A stretch of DNA of 64,000 nt from Miniphocaeibacter sp964345925 (GTDB lineage: Bacteria > Bacillota > Clostridia > Tissierellales > Peptoniphilaceae), in the NCBI GenBank assembly GCA_964345925.1, contig CAYFSP010000003.1:46952-110951 (forward strand), in the 5' to 3' direction. Both the position numbers and the translations under genes were made by a program. A model generated the notes under the pieces. The model ran no database searches. It was not told the origin of the DNA and was given only the letters and a program-made list of their open reading frames with translations. Below are positions 55,715-64,000 of the stretch, in pieces; the stretch's first letter is position 1; each line of letters starts with the position of its first letter.

Positions 55715-56504
55715 TTTTATCACTCCTAAAATACGTTCCTATTTCTTCTCCTTCAAGAATATCCTTGATTATTTTCATATCCTTACCATTTGCTAATATT
55801 ACATCTATTCCCTTTTCCATACATAATTTACTAGCGCTAATTTTTGTAATCATTCCACCTGTTCCAACTTTTGAATTCGTTCCTGAAGCATATTTCTCCA
55901 ATTTACTATCAATTACTGTAACTTCCTTTATTAATTTAGCATCACTGTCCTTCCTAGGATCTGCTGTATATAGTCCGTCAATATCTGATAGCAAAATTAA
56001 AAGATCTGCTTCTATAATTCTAGATACTATTGCAGATAATGTATCATTATCTCCAAATTTAATTTCAAATGTAGATATTGCATCATTTTCATTTACAATT
56101 GGAATTACATTCAGATTAAATAATTCATTATATGAATTATTTACATTGGTTCTCATCAGTTCATCTGTATCAATATGTTTAGTAAGTAGAATCTGTGCTG
56201 CATGGTAGCTGAATTCTCCTAAAATTCTATTATAGGTATTCATTAAAACCACTTGTCCAACTGCTGAAGCCGCCTGTTTTAAAGCGGTACTTTTTGGTCT
56301 CTCAGGCAAATTTAACCTTTTTGATCCAGCTGCAATAGCACCAGAAGATACAAGCACAACTTCATATCCGTGATTTTTCAAATCACTTAATTGCCAACAT
56401 AAATCAAAAACCTTACGTAAATTTATATCTCCATTCTCATGAGTAATGGAAGAAGAACCAACTTTTATAACAACTCTTTTTATTTTCTTTGAAAACTTTC
56501 TCAT
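55707..56504 (-). CDS. proB: Glutamate 5-kinase
   Basis: First step of proline synthesis. 265 aa, amino-acid-kinase domain only: the C-terminal PUA domain of longer ProB proteins is absent, as in many Firmicutes. Landmarks: VIKVGSSSIT, VLVSSGAIAAG, IPIVNENDAIS, FGDNDTLSAIV, LLSDIDGLYTADPR and GTGGMITKISA. Confidence 0.96.
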   Translation of the reverse strand: MRKFSKKIKRVVIKVGSSSITHENGDINLRKVFDLCWQLSDLKNHGYEVVLVSSGAIAAGSKRLNLPERPKSTALKQAASAVGQVVLMNTYNRILGEFSYHAAQILLTKHIDTDELMRTNVNNSYNELFNLNVIPIVNENDAISTFEIKFGDNDTLSAIVSRIIEADLLILLSDIDGLYTADPRKDSDAKLIKEVTVIDSKLEKYASGTNSKVGTGGMITKISASKLCMEKGIDVILANGKDMKIIKDILEGEEIGTYFRSDKNA

Positions 56505-56532
56505 AATATCTCCTATTTTGTCAATTATATTT

Positions 56533-56541
56533 ATTATAGCA
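56533..56541 (-). promoter_or_regulatory. Extended -10 promoter of proBA
   Basis: TGCTATAAT on the minus strand, TATAAT at 56538-56533, about 30 bases before proB and just after the CYTH terminator. Confidence 0.5.
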
Positions 56542-56553
56542 AAGAATGTAAAT

Positions 56554-56580
56554 AAAAAAAGCTAGAATACTAGCTTTTTA
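56554..56580 (-). terminator. Terminator after the CYTH gene
   Basis: AAAAAGCTAG-AATA-CTAGCTTTTT (56556-56565 and 56570-56579) with T-runs; it overlaps the CYTH stop codon. Ends the run that begins at 62522. Confidence 0.88.
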
Positions 56581-57109
56581 AATCATTTTGTAATTCCGTT
56601 ATGGATTTTAAGGAAATATGTTTCTTATCTATTTCAAAATCCTTTAAAAATTCATACATATCCTTTTCATTTAAAGCTTCAACTTCTATATATGGATAAG
56701 GATATGTATCTTTATCCCATATATCAAAATCAAGTCTTAAATTTTTATATCTATATGAATATCTTTCCTTTGTACCTGTAATAAATTTATCCAATTTTAA
56801 ATTTTCTAATATATTTATTAAATTTTCTTTATTATCAAACTCTATTGTATATTCTAAATTTTCCCTTACGAGTTCATTTTTAACTTTCTTTTTAAAAGTT
56901 AATTCCTTTTTATCGGTTTTATTTAAAATATCTTCAACTTCTCTAATTCTTAAATAGCAATTATCATCTATAAGGTTCAATTTTTCAGAATTTATTACAG
57001 TATTCTTTTGAAATTCATGAGCTATTAAAACTCCACCTTTATCTTCAACTAATTTCCTATATTTTTTAAAATCAAGTCCTAATAACTTAAATTCCAATTC
57101 TCTTTCCAT
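56570..57109 (-). CDS. CYTH-domain (class IV adenylate cyclase/triphosphatase-like) protein
   Basis: 179 aa. The N-terminal ELEFK is the CYTH ExExK signature; paired basic and acidic strands (YLRIREVE, KELTFKKK, ERYSYRYKNLRLDFDIWD) form the triphosphate tunnel. Members hydrolyse thiamine triphosphate or inorganic triphosphate or make cAMP; which one cannot be told. Overlaps nagB by one base. Confidence 0.85.
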   Translation of the reverse strand: MERELEFKLLGLDFKKYRKLVEDKGGVLIAHEFQKNTVINSEKLNLIDDNCYLRIREVEDILNKTDKKELTFKKKVKNELVRENLEYTIEFDNKENLINILENLKLDKFITGTKERYSYRYKNLRLDFDIWDKDTYPYPYIEVEALNEKDMYEFLKDFEIDKKHISLKSITELQNDLKS

Positions 57110-57831
57110 TATTTTACCTTTACATTTTCTTCATCTATTATAACTGTTGTATCTTGATGTAAATTAAGTAATGATGCAGGAGAGTTTGTACTTATAAATT
57201 TATTTTCAATTAAGTATTTAGTTGCCTCTTCCTTGTTTTTACCACTTATAAGTATAATGATCTTCTTCGCTGTAAATATTGAACCCATTCCCATTGTAAT
57301 AGCTTTTGTTGGAACATCCTCAATTTTATCAAAAAATCTTGAATTGGCTTCAATTGTACTTTCTGTTAAGTCCACAATACTTGTTTTTACATTTAATTCT
57401 TTAAATGGCTCATTGAATGCAATATGACCATTAGATCCTAGTCCCAACACTTGTAAATCAACACCGCCAACTGATCTTAAAAGATTTTCATATTCAACAA
57501 CTTCCTCTTCAGGATTATTTGAACCATTAGGTATATTTATATTTTCCTCTTTTATATTAATATGATTAAATAGATTTTCTTTCATAAAATAATTATATGA
57601 TTGATCATTATCCTTGTTTAATCCAACATATTCATCAAGGTTAAAAGTCGTAATATTTGAAAAGTCCAAACCATTTTTATATTCTCTTATTAATTCATTA
57701 TACAATCCAATAGGTGTAGAGCCAGTTGCTAGTCCTAAAACCGAATTTTTCTTTTTCTTTACTTGTTCTACAATTATCTCACAAGCTTTTTTACTCATTT
57801 CATCATAATTTCTAGTATAAATAATTTTCAT
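57109..57831 (-). CDS. nagB: Glucosamine-6-phosphate deaminase
   Basis: Converts glucosamine-6-phosphate to fructose-6-phosphate and ammonia. 240 aa. Landmarks: LGLATGSTPIGLYNELI, FNLDEYVGL, LGLGSNGHIAFNEP with catalytic Asp/His/Glu region and AITMGMGSIF. nagA is not beside it. Confidence 0.96.
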   Translation of the reverse strand: MKIIYTRNYDEMSKKACEIIVEQVKKKKNSVLGLATGSTPIGLYNELIREYKNGLDFSNITTFNLDEYVGLNKDNDQSYNYFMKENLFNHINIKEENINIPNGSNNPEEEVVEYENLLRSVGGVDLQVLGLGSNGHIAFNEPFKELNVKTSIVDLTESTIEANSRFFDKIEDVPTKAITMGMGSIFTAKKIIILISGKNKEEATKYLIENKFISTNSPASLLNLHQDTTVIIDEENVKVK

Positions 57832-57875
57832 TTTATAGCCTACTTTCTTTTATTAGATTAATATTTACTAAATAA

Positions 57876-58577
57876 TTATAATTTAATATCTTTATTTTTA
57901 CAATTATTTAATATTAATTTTGGAATAAATTCTAAATGGTCACTAGATGTACAAATATATTCTACACCGTCAACAACCCCTTCAACTACATTAATTAATC
58001 CAGGTCCATGTAAATGACCATATATACATTTATCTATATTGTACTTTTTTAAAATATTATGAAACTCATTAGGATCTCTATTTTTATCAAAAGGTGGATA
58101 ATGTAACATTGCTATTTTATAATTGTCTTTACTTCCACTTTTAATACTCATTTCAAGTCGCAACAATTCCCTTTGGAATACATTATAAGTATCCGATTCT
58201 TCATTGACTGATTCCCAACCTCTAGTACCAACTATGTCAATACCATTAAATGAAAAAGAATTATTTTGTAAAAATATAAATCGATCTAATTTTAAATCAT
58301 TATTTTTCTTTAATGAACTCCACCAATAATCATGGTTTCCCTTTATAAAAACCTTAGTTCCAGGTAATTTTTCAAGTCTTTCCAAGTCTTTAACAGCTTC
58401 ATTCATAGTCATTGCCCAAGAAATATCACCAGCTACAAGAATTAAATCATCATCATCTATTAATTTTTTCCAATTTTCAAATATTCTATTTTCATAATCT
58501 GTCCAACTATCTCCAAAGAGTTCCATAGTTTTTTTGCCTGTATAATCTAAATGCAGGTCTGAAATACTGTATATCAT
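57876..58577 (-). CDS. Calcineurin-type metallophosphoesterase
   Basis: 233 aa. Metal-site motifs SISDLHLD, VAGDISWA, FIKGNHDYWW, MLHYPPF and YGHLHGPG are all present. Substrate unknown. Seven bases downstream of the SbcC/YhaN-like ATPase, so likely part of the same unit. Confidence 0.9.
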   Translation of the reverse strand: MIYSISDLHLDYTGKKTMELFGDSWTDYENRIFENWKKLIDDDDLILVAGDISWAMTMNEAVKDLERLEKLPGTKVFIKGNHDYWWSSLKKNNDLKLDRFIFLQNNSFSFNGIDIVGTRGWESVNEESDTYNVFQRELLRLEMSIKSGSKDNYKIAMLHYPPFDKNRDPNEFHNILKKYNIDKCIYGHLHGPGLINVVEGVVDGVEYICTSSDHLEFIPKLILNNCKNKDIKL

Positions 58578-58584
58578 ATATCTC

Positions 58585-60813
58585 CTATAAATTTATTATA
58601 TTAACAAATTCTATTCCTTCAGCTATATCACTTTCTCTATTCTGGCAAGTAAATAAAATTATCTGTCTATTTTTACTTAGTTCTATTAAATAATGTAAAG
58701 TATTTTTTAATCTATTATCATCAAAATTATTAAAAGCATCATCGAATATAATTAATTCTTTTTCTCCAAATACTTCATTGGATGTTGCTATTCTCAGTGC
58801 AATGTAAAGTAATTCCATAGTACCTTGAGATAAATTACCAATGTCTTTAATATTTTCAGAATTTTGATCTATGAATTTCATATTAAAATATTCATCTATT
58901 TTTAATTTTAATTCGTAACCTGTAACCTTTAAAAATACTTCATTTATATATTCTGCCATTCTAGGTAAATAATTTATTTTTATTTCATTATGGGCATTAT
59001 TTATTTCTTCTATGGCTATATTCAATGATTTTATATAATCCTCTGTTTTTTTAACATCATTTGTAACTATTGATATTTCTTCAATTGTACTAGGTATTTT
59101 CATTACATCATCTTCAATAATATTTTTTCTTTCCTCAATAGATGAAATTTCTTTTATAAGTAGGTCTGAATTTTCTTTTAACTCTCTTAAATCAAGATAT
59201 TTAACTTTTTCAAACTCTTTACTATATTCTATTAATTCTTCATCACCATAAGAAACAATATTAAAGTTCATATTTATCGTTTCCAATTCTTTTTTCTTAA
59301 TCGATAGTTCGTTTCTTAAATTATTTAACCTTTCTTTGTTCTTCAAATGATTTTCTAATTTTAATCCAGTTTTATTTTGAATCTTTAAAGAAATTTCATT
59401 TAAAGCATCTTTATTAAAATCCTCTTCATTTAATAAAATTTCAATGTCTTTATCTTTTTCTTCCAATTTTTTTTCCAATTTATTAAATTCTTCATAAATA
59501 TTTATATCGGTTGTGAAGAAACTGTTTTTAGTAGAGTTTTTATTCTTTAAAATAATATTATATCTTTCTCTTATATCATTAATTAATTTATTTTTCTTGT
59601 TTTTTAAATAAAAATTAATTGAAATAGAAATAATGATTAATATAATAGATATTAGAACTAGTATTAAAGATATATTAAAATCTAATTGTATCAAAAATAG
59701 AACCCCAGAAATAATCGATGATACAACTGCTACCATTATAAATATTAAACTATTTTTTTGATATTCTTCATTTTTCTCCAATGTATTTTTAAGATTTTTT
59801 TTGTTATCTTCAAAGGATATTTTATTTTCTAATTCCTTTAATTTTGTATATAGATATTTTTTGTCTTTAGATAGTTCATTAAACTCCCTAGCCATGTAGG
59901 TAAGTTCTTCATTAATTTCTTCAACTTTAATTAATTCTTCTTCAATACTACTGTTGCTATTCATTATAGTATCTATATTTTCTTTAATACTTAATATCTC
60001 TTTTTCCAAACTTTTCTTTCTATTTATAATTCCTATATTCTTTTGTTGTTTTTTATACCTATTAAAAATGTCAATATTTGAAATATTTTCCCTTATTTCA
60101 ATGTATTCTTTTTTCTTTTTATCTATTGCAAATATATATTCATCATAATCTTCTTTTTTTAATTTTAAAGATTTTAATTTTTCCTTTAATCTTCTTTCTT
60201 TTTCCTTTAATATTCCATATGGTTTTTTTAATGATTTTTCTGTACCAATACTGTTCTTTAATTCGTTTAAGCTGCTTAGTGATTCTACTACTGAAAAATA
60301 TTTACTGTTTTCAGAGAAGACATCTATAATCTTATCAGAAATATATTTTTTAGAATCATTGCTTATTAAACTCTTACCTTGACCTATTAATAAAGTATTT
60401 AAAAACACTTCGCTGCTACAATTAAAGAAATACTCTCCAGGAAAGCTTAGATTATTTGCCTCATATCCTTTAAAATCCTTCGATATTTCCCTTCCAGTAG
60501 ACTCATCAAATAGTTTGTACTCCTTATTGGCAAAATCTCTGTATAATCTAATTTTCTGCGAGTTAATCTCAAATATTAAACTACCTTCATATTTTTCACT
60601 TGACCATGGTTTATATTTATCATAATCCTCTGTAAATCTAAGGGATTTTAAATATGGTTTTACAAATCCAAAAAACATTCCCTCAATAAATTTACTAATT
60701 GTAGTCTTTCCCAACTCATTTGCACCATAAACAATATTAAAATTATTACCAAATTCTATTTTTCTATTGTTGAATTTTCCAAAACTCGTTAAATTTATTT
60801 CTAATAAGTTCAT
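58585..60813 (-). CDS. SbcC/YhaN-like coiled-coil ATPase
   Basis: 742 aa of the SMC/Rad50 group. Walker A GANELGKTT lies near residue 33; Walker B IIFDDAFNNFD and the signature LSQGTMELLYIALR (LSxG type) are near the C-terminus. Between them are long coiled coils and, unusually for Rad50, a pair of hydrophobic helices (FIMVAVVSSIISGVLFLI and ILVLISIILIIISISI) that should place it on the membrane, as in Bacillus YhaN. Overlaps its nuclease partner by four bases. Confidence 0.88.
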   Translation of the reverse strand: MNLLEINLTSFGKFNNRKIEFGNNFNIVYGANELGKTTISKFIEGMFFGFVKPYLKSLRFTEDYDKYKPWSSEKYEGSLIFEINSQKIRLYRDFANKEYKLFDESTGREISKDFKGYEANNLSFPGEYFFNCSSEVFLNTLLIGQGKSLISNDSKKYISDKIIDVFSENSKYFSVVESLSSLNELKNSIGTEKSLKKPYGILKEKERRLKEKLKSLKLKKEDYDEYIFAIDKKKKEYIEIRENISNIDIFNRYKKQQKNIGIINRKKSLEKEILSIKENIDTIMNSNSSIEEELIKVEEINEELTYMAREFNELSKDKKYLYTKLKELENKISFEDNKKNLKNTLEKNEEYQKNSLIFIMVAVVSSIISGVLFLIQLDFNISLILVLISIILIIISISINFYLKNKKNKLINDIRERYNIILKNKNSTKNSFFTTDINIYEEFNKLEKKLEEKDKDIEILLNEEDFNKDALNEISLKIQNKTGLKLENHLKNKERLNNLRNELSIKKKELETINMNFNIVSYGDEELIEYSKEFEKVKYLDLRELKENSDLLIKEISSIEERKNIIEDDVMKIPSTIEEISIVTNDVKKTEDYIKSLNIAIEEINNAHNEIKINYLPRMAEYINEVFLKVTGYELKLKIDEYFNMKFIDQNSENIKDIGNLSQGTMELLYIALRIATSNEVFGEKELIIFDDAFNNFDDNRLKNTLHYLIELSKNRQIILFTCQNRESDIAEGIEFVNIINL

Positions 60814-61892
60814 TTATTTTCCTTTAATAACACCTTTAAGCCTAATTTTAATGCCTCTTGATTTACTGGATTTTCCATATCCTTTTCCATCATATTCTTA
60901 ATGAAGACTCCTACTATATTATTTTTGTTAATCTCCATAATCTTTTCTAAATCATAATTATTTTCCAATCTATTTATAACTTCTAAATGAGTCACTAAAT
61001 GCTTTAATTCCTCTTGTAATATATCTATATCTAAATCAAATTCTTCTGGTAAATATCCTAATAAATTTATCCTTAAAAAATTCTTCTTACTTGGATTTGT
61101 CCAATTATTAATTATATGGTCTTTTAATTCATAGAAATTAAATTCTCCTTTGATATTATAATCCTTTTCTATGAATATAGACTTGGATAAATCCAAAAAC
61201 TCTATATTTAAACCATATTCATTAAACTCCCCAAACAATGCTCCATGAACACATTGCTCGTTAAAGCTCAATGGTTCTATTGAACCAGGATACATAATAT
61301 TATCTGCAATTTTAGTTGGTTTATGAATATGGCCTAATGCTATATAATCAAATTCTAAATTTTTTAATATATTTAACTCTACAGGTTGATATCTGAAATT
61401 AGGATTTACAATATCAGTATGTAAAAGTAAAATATTTTTCTTATTCTTATTTAATTTTAAACCTTCAAAAATATTGTCCTTGTTTAAAATATCGTCAATA
61501 AAACTAATTCCATAAATAACATAATTATTAAATTCATATTTTTCCAAATAATCATTTTTAAACAAATATACATTATTGGGAATATTTAAAAGTTTCCATT
61601 TGGAATTAATTCTATAAGGATCATGATTTCCAAATATAATAAATACTTTAATTTGATCTATTTGATTAAATAGATCAAGTAGCCTTTTTAGTTCCGACAA
61701 TGTTATATATTCTTCGTTGTATAAATCACCTGATAAGAATAAACAATCTATATTTTCTTTTTTAGCTTTTTCTATTAAATTTTCAATACTTCTCCAAATA
61801 TCATTTCTTCTCTCCAAAGCTAAGTCCTTTGAAAACGAAGAATATTCAAAACTTGAAGCTATATGAAAGTCTCCACTATGTATAAATTTCAT
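60810..61892 (-). CDS. SbcD/YhaO-like DNA repair exonuclease
   Basis: 360 aa Mre11-type metallophosphoesterase. FIHSGDFHI, FLSGDLYNEEYI, IFGNHDPYR, LLHTDIVNP and ALGHIHKP are the metal motifs; the C-terminal 110 residues would bind the ATPase. With the ATPase downstream it should form a nuclease complex acting on DNA ends or hairpins. Six bases after the SeqA-like gene. Confidence 0.9.
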   Translation of the reverse strand: MKFIHSGDFHIASSFEYSSFSKDLALERRNDIWRSIENLIEKAKKENIDCLFLSGDLYNEEYITLSELKRLLDLFNQIDQIKVFIIFGNHDPYRINSKWKLLNIPNNVYLFKNDYLEKYEFNNYVIYGISFIDDILNKDNIFEGLKLNKNKKNILLLHTDIVNPNFRYQPVELNILKNLEFDYIALGHIHKPTKIADNIMYPGSIEPLSFNEQCVHGALFGEFNEYGLNIEFLDLSKSIFIEKDYNIKGEFNFYELKDHIINNWTNPSKKNFLRINLLGYLPEEFDLDIDILQEELKHLVTHLEVINRLENNYDLEKIMEINKNNIVGVFIKNMMEKDMENPVNQEALKLGLKVLLKENK

Positions 61893-61898
61893 ATTAAC

Positions 61899-62522
61899 CT
61901 ACTTATAATAATTAAATTTTTCTTTTCTATCATATTTAAGAAATATTCTTAAATTATTTATATCTATATTGTATAAATTAAAGATTTTTATTAACATTTT
62001 AGCTATTTTATTAGCACTAAAATGTGTTTCTGCATAAAGTTTTTCAGAAATCCTAAAAGGATTATTCATCTTTTTTCCATCTTTTCCAAAATATGGTTTT
62101 CTTTCACCATTGAACTTTGTCCTATTTATTAATGAATACATAGTACCGCTGTCTAATTTATAGAAATACAGTAATATATTCTCATATAAATCCTTAAAGG
62201 AATTTACTTCTATATTCTTTCCCTTATAAATTGAAAAGGATTTTGGTTTAGTATATGAAAAATCATAAAAAAGATTTACAAATTTACTAAAATTTTTCTC
62301 ATCGTCCAAAATATTCATGGAAAGCTGAATTCCCTCAATAGGCATTTCCTTTTTAATATATATTATGTTCTCATAAAACTCTCTAATTTCCTTATGATTT
62401 TTAAAATCCAAATTATATGTTTGTGCAATGTTCAAACATGATTCTAGCTCTTCTATTGTATTATATATTTTTAATAATAAACGAGGATTTTCCTCCTTTA
62501 AAATCTCAAAAAATCTGTCCAT
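61899..62522 (-). CDS. Unknown protein with a SeqA-C-terminal-like domain
   Basis: 207 aa, basic, no signal or membrane segment. Residues 1-105 are not recognised. Residues about 110-200 follow the layout of the SeqA domain that binds hemimethylated GATC: a helix ending LYFYKLD, then NGERKPYF (138-145; compare SeqA HGRTRVYF), a Pro-containing stretch NNPFRI, LYAETHFSAN (162-171; compare PYWVITNTNT) and a helix IAKMLIKIF. The match is from memory of E. coli SeqA and is an inference, not a search result. First gene of the unit with the SbcCD-like pair, so a role in DNA end or replication-linked processing is plausible. Confidence 0.6.
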   Translation of the reverse strand: MDRFFEILKEENPRLLLKIYNTIEELESCLNIAQTYNLDFKNHKEIREFYENIIYIKKEMPIEGIQLSMNILDDEKNFSKFVNLFYDFSYTKPKSFSIYKGKNIEVNSFKDLYENILLYFYKLDSGTMYSLINRTKFNGERKPYFGKDGKKMNNPFRISEKLYAETHFSANKIAKMLIKIFNLYNIDINNLRIFLKYDRKEKFNYYK

Positions 62523-62538
62523 AATATCACCTATGTAA

Positions 62539-62547
62539 ATTATAGCA
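62539..62547 (-). promoter_or_regulatory. Extended -10 promoter of the SeqA-like/SbcDC-like unit
   Basis: TGCTATAAT on the minus strand, TATAAT at 62544-62539, about 18 bases before the start codon and after the mobAB terminator. Confidence 0.5.
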
Positions 62548-62556
62548 AATAAAGAG

Positions 62557-62590
62557 AAATACTCTAAACTAATATTAGTTTAGAGTATTT
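62557..62590 (-). terminator. Perfect palindrome and terminator after mobAB
   Basis: A 34-base perfect palindrome with 17-base arms (62557-62573 and 62574-62590) that contains the mobAB stop codon. On the minus strand it is followed by a T-rich stretch with C interruptions, so termination is likely but not of the strongest kind. Confidence 0.7.
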
Positions 62591-63621
62591 ATATAATTAT
62601 CCACTATATGATCTGTAAATTCTTTAATATTATCAAGTTTAAATATTTTTTCACTTTCATCTTTAAAATTATCTATATCCGTAATAATTCCCTTTAAAGG
62701 CTTTATGCAAATTTTTTCCTGAGAATTTGCTTTTCTTATAACTTCAAATTTATCATAGTCACTATTTTTTAAACCTTCAATAATTATTATATCCATATCC
62801 TTAAAAGTATTAATCAATTTTTTAGCAATAATATTTTTATTTTCTATTATCATATATTTGTTATCTGAGAAAAGTCCTATTGAGTTTGCCCCTGAACAAT
62901 AGTATCTGCCTGTGTCCGTATCATCTTCCAGAGTAAAATCATGACCATCATGCTTAATTACACCAACAGAGTAATTCCTATTCTTTAATTCAGATACCAA
63001 TTTACATATAAAAGTTGTCTTACCGGAATTTTTTCTTCCACATATGGATATTATATTATTACCAGTAAATTTATTATAATCTTTTTGAAAATTTATATTA
63101 TTAAAAATTTCCTCTTTAAAAACGGTATAATCCAAATCTATTGATTTAGAATAATTCTCTTTTAGTAAATCCATCAATTTATAATTTCTTTTTACTATTC
63201 TAGCTTCTAACTCTGGAATAATTTCTTTACTATATATTGCTCCCAATGGATTACATCCCTTACTCGTCTTAGCATAATATATGCTATAATCATTTGAAAT
63301 AAACTTATAAATATAACTCATAATATCAGTGTTTATATTTTGCATATCAACAGCAACTATAAAATTATATTTATACTTGCTCCTTTTTAATATTTCTAAA
63401 ATCCCACCAATAGGACCAATATCTTTATACTTATCATTTACAAGTAATACATCATTACCTTTTAAATCCACTTCTCTATTTATAGAAACTATGGTTTCAA
63501 ATTCTTTAAATTCTTCTATTAAATTATTTAAGAAAGTATTATTTCTATATATTAACTGAGATTTATCAACGCCCATTCTTGAGCTTTTTCCTCCAGCTAA
63601 TATTCCTACTCCAATATTCAT
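62575..63621 (-). CDS. mobAB: Fused MobA-MobB molybdenum cofactor nucleotidylation protein
   Basis: 348 aa. Residues 1-185 are MobA, the molybdenum cofactor guanylyltransferase (GILAGGKSSRMG and AVDMQNI). Residues about 190-348 are MobB, a GTP-binding partner, with Walker A GRKNSGKTT, KHDGHDFTLEDDTDTGRYY (19) and IIIIEGLKNSDYDKFEV. MobA attaches GMP to the cofactor; some hydroxylases use CMP, so the nucleotide used by XDH here is open. One base from moeA. Confidence 0.92.
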   Translation of the reverse strand: MNIGVGILAGGKSSRMGVDKSQLIYRNNTFLNNLIEEFKEFETIVSINREVDLKGNDVLLVNDKYKDIGPIGGILEILKRSKYKYNFIVAVDMQNINTDIMSYIYKFISNDYSIYYAKTSKGCNPLGAIYSKEIIPELEARIVKRNYKLMDLLKENYSKSIDLDYTVFKEEIFNNINFQKDYNKFTGNNIISICGRKNSGKTTFICKLVSELKNRNYSVGVIKHDGHDFTLEDDTDTGRYYCSGANSIGLFSDNKYMIIENKNIIAKKLINTFKDMDIIIIEGLKNSDYDKFEVIRKANSQEKICIKPLKGIITDIDNFKDESEKIFKLDNIKEFTDHIVDNYINTLN

Positions 63622-63622
63622 A

Positions 63623-64000
63623 TTATGGCAAGTAAATAACCTTTACTCTATCTCCTTCTTTAATTAAAATATTTGGTTCTTGTACAATTAAACAATTACA
63701 GTTAAGTAGATTGGATATTACAGAAGATGCATGTATATCTGCAATTTCAACTGTTTCATTATAGTATTTAGCCCTTACGTATCTTTGTAGTTTACTAGGT
63801 TTTAATGATCCCTTAACTATTAACTTTTCATGTAATATATTGTCCAACTCTTTGCATTTATAATATTTTGATGCTATTGGCCAAAATAATACTTGAAAAT
63901 TTGCTAAAGCAGCAAATGGATTTCCAGAAAAACTTAAAATTATTGCATTGTTTAACTTTGCAGATGAAACCGGTGTACCAGGTTTCATTGCAACCTTTCT
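63623..64000 (-). CDS. moeA: Molybdopterin molybdenumtransferase MoeA, C-terminal part
   Basis: Inserts molybdate into adenylated molybdopterin. The 5' part lies beyond the window; the open frame runs to the edge (RKVAMKPGTPVSS). The visible 126 residues contain MKPGTPVSS and FSGNPFAALANFQVL, matching the end of the MoeA catalytic domain, and the C-terminal domain IV (VKVIYLP at the end). The NPFAAL segment corresponds to the usual PGNPVSA loop. Confidence 0.9.
   Translation of the reverse strand, partial: RKVAMKPGTPVSSAKLNNAIILSFSGNPFAALANFQVLFWPIASKYYKCKELDNILHEKLIVKGSLKPSKLQRYVRAKYYNETVEIADIHASSVISNLLNCNCLIVQEPNILIKEGDRVKVIYLP

Noticed and set aside
55765..56208. Plus-strand 147-codon open frame opposite proB
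   Set aside because: Antisense shadow of a well-supported gene with no recognised protein features.
1..64000. CRISPR arrays, insertion sequences, prophage, tRNA or rRNA genes
   Set aside because: No regularly spaced repeats, transposase or integrase motifs, and no gap large enough to hold an unannotated rRNA; no tRNA cloverleaf was recognised in the gaps.

Overview
The window is a very AT-rich, gene-dense stretch of chromosome. Almost every gene lies on the minus strand and no intergenic gap exceeds about 240 bases. It looks like an anaerobic low-GC Firmicute of the Clostridia/Tissierellia type: a Gram-positive PolC, a phoH-ybeY-dgkA-era-recO cluster, an rpsB-tsf ... pyrH-frr-uppS-cdsA-rseP-ispG-polC cluster, a sepF/ylmH/lspA cluster, a clostridial-style pyrBIFKDE operon, a selenoprotein SelD and a molybdenum hydroxylase operon. 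The order is inferred from gene content; I cannot name a genus.

Layout. 1-1.9 kb: cggR-gap under a perfect palindromic operator (gap runs off the left edge). 1.9-3.9 kb: nfo-nth-trmL (base-excision repair and tRNA methylation). 4-5.6 kb: the only plus-strand genes, rodA-like and luxS. 5.6-8.5 kb: comEA-selD-response regulator-ppiB; selD has an in-frame UGA read as selenocysteine. 8.6-11.6 kb: two cell-wall enzymes (NlpC/P60 hydrolase and L,D-transpeptidase); the hydrolase promoter carries a tandem array of WalR-type boxes. 11.6-17.7 kb: phoH-ybeY-dgkA/PAP2-era-recO-glyS-like-ppsR, where a shortened glycyl-tRNA synthetase beta-like ORF sits without its alpha partner. 17.8-27 kb: pyrH to polC. 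27-32.2 kb: a two-component/ABC-transporter module in which kinase, ATPase and permease are all broken. 32.3-37.4 kb: guanine deaminase and a three-subunit xanthine-dehydrogenase-type enzyme behind a highly structured leader. 37.5-43.7 kb: rpsB-tsf, topA, dprA and an FAD oxidoreductase. 43.8-49 kb: envelope and division genes. 49-53.6 kb: pyrimidine biosynthesis. 53.6-57.8 kb: HAD phosphatase, proBA, CYTH and nagB. 57.9-62.5 kb: a metallophosphoesterase, an SbcCD/YhaON-like pair and a small protein whose C-terminal half resembles the hemimethylated-DNA-binding domain of SeqA. 62.6-64 kb: molybdenum cofactor genes mobAB and moeA (truncated by the right edge).

How it fits together. SelD (selenophosphate), the guanine deaminase-XDH operon and MobAB/MoeA (molybdenum cofactor) together suggest guanine -> xanthine -> urate metabolism by a molybdenum, possibly selenium-dependent, hydroxylase. 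That purine operon and the decayed transporter module form a block of about 10.5 kb between tsf and pyrH, two genes that are usually neighbours. Two usual members of conserved clusters are missing from their places: glyQ before the glyS-like gene, and dxr between cdsA and rseP.
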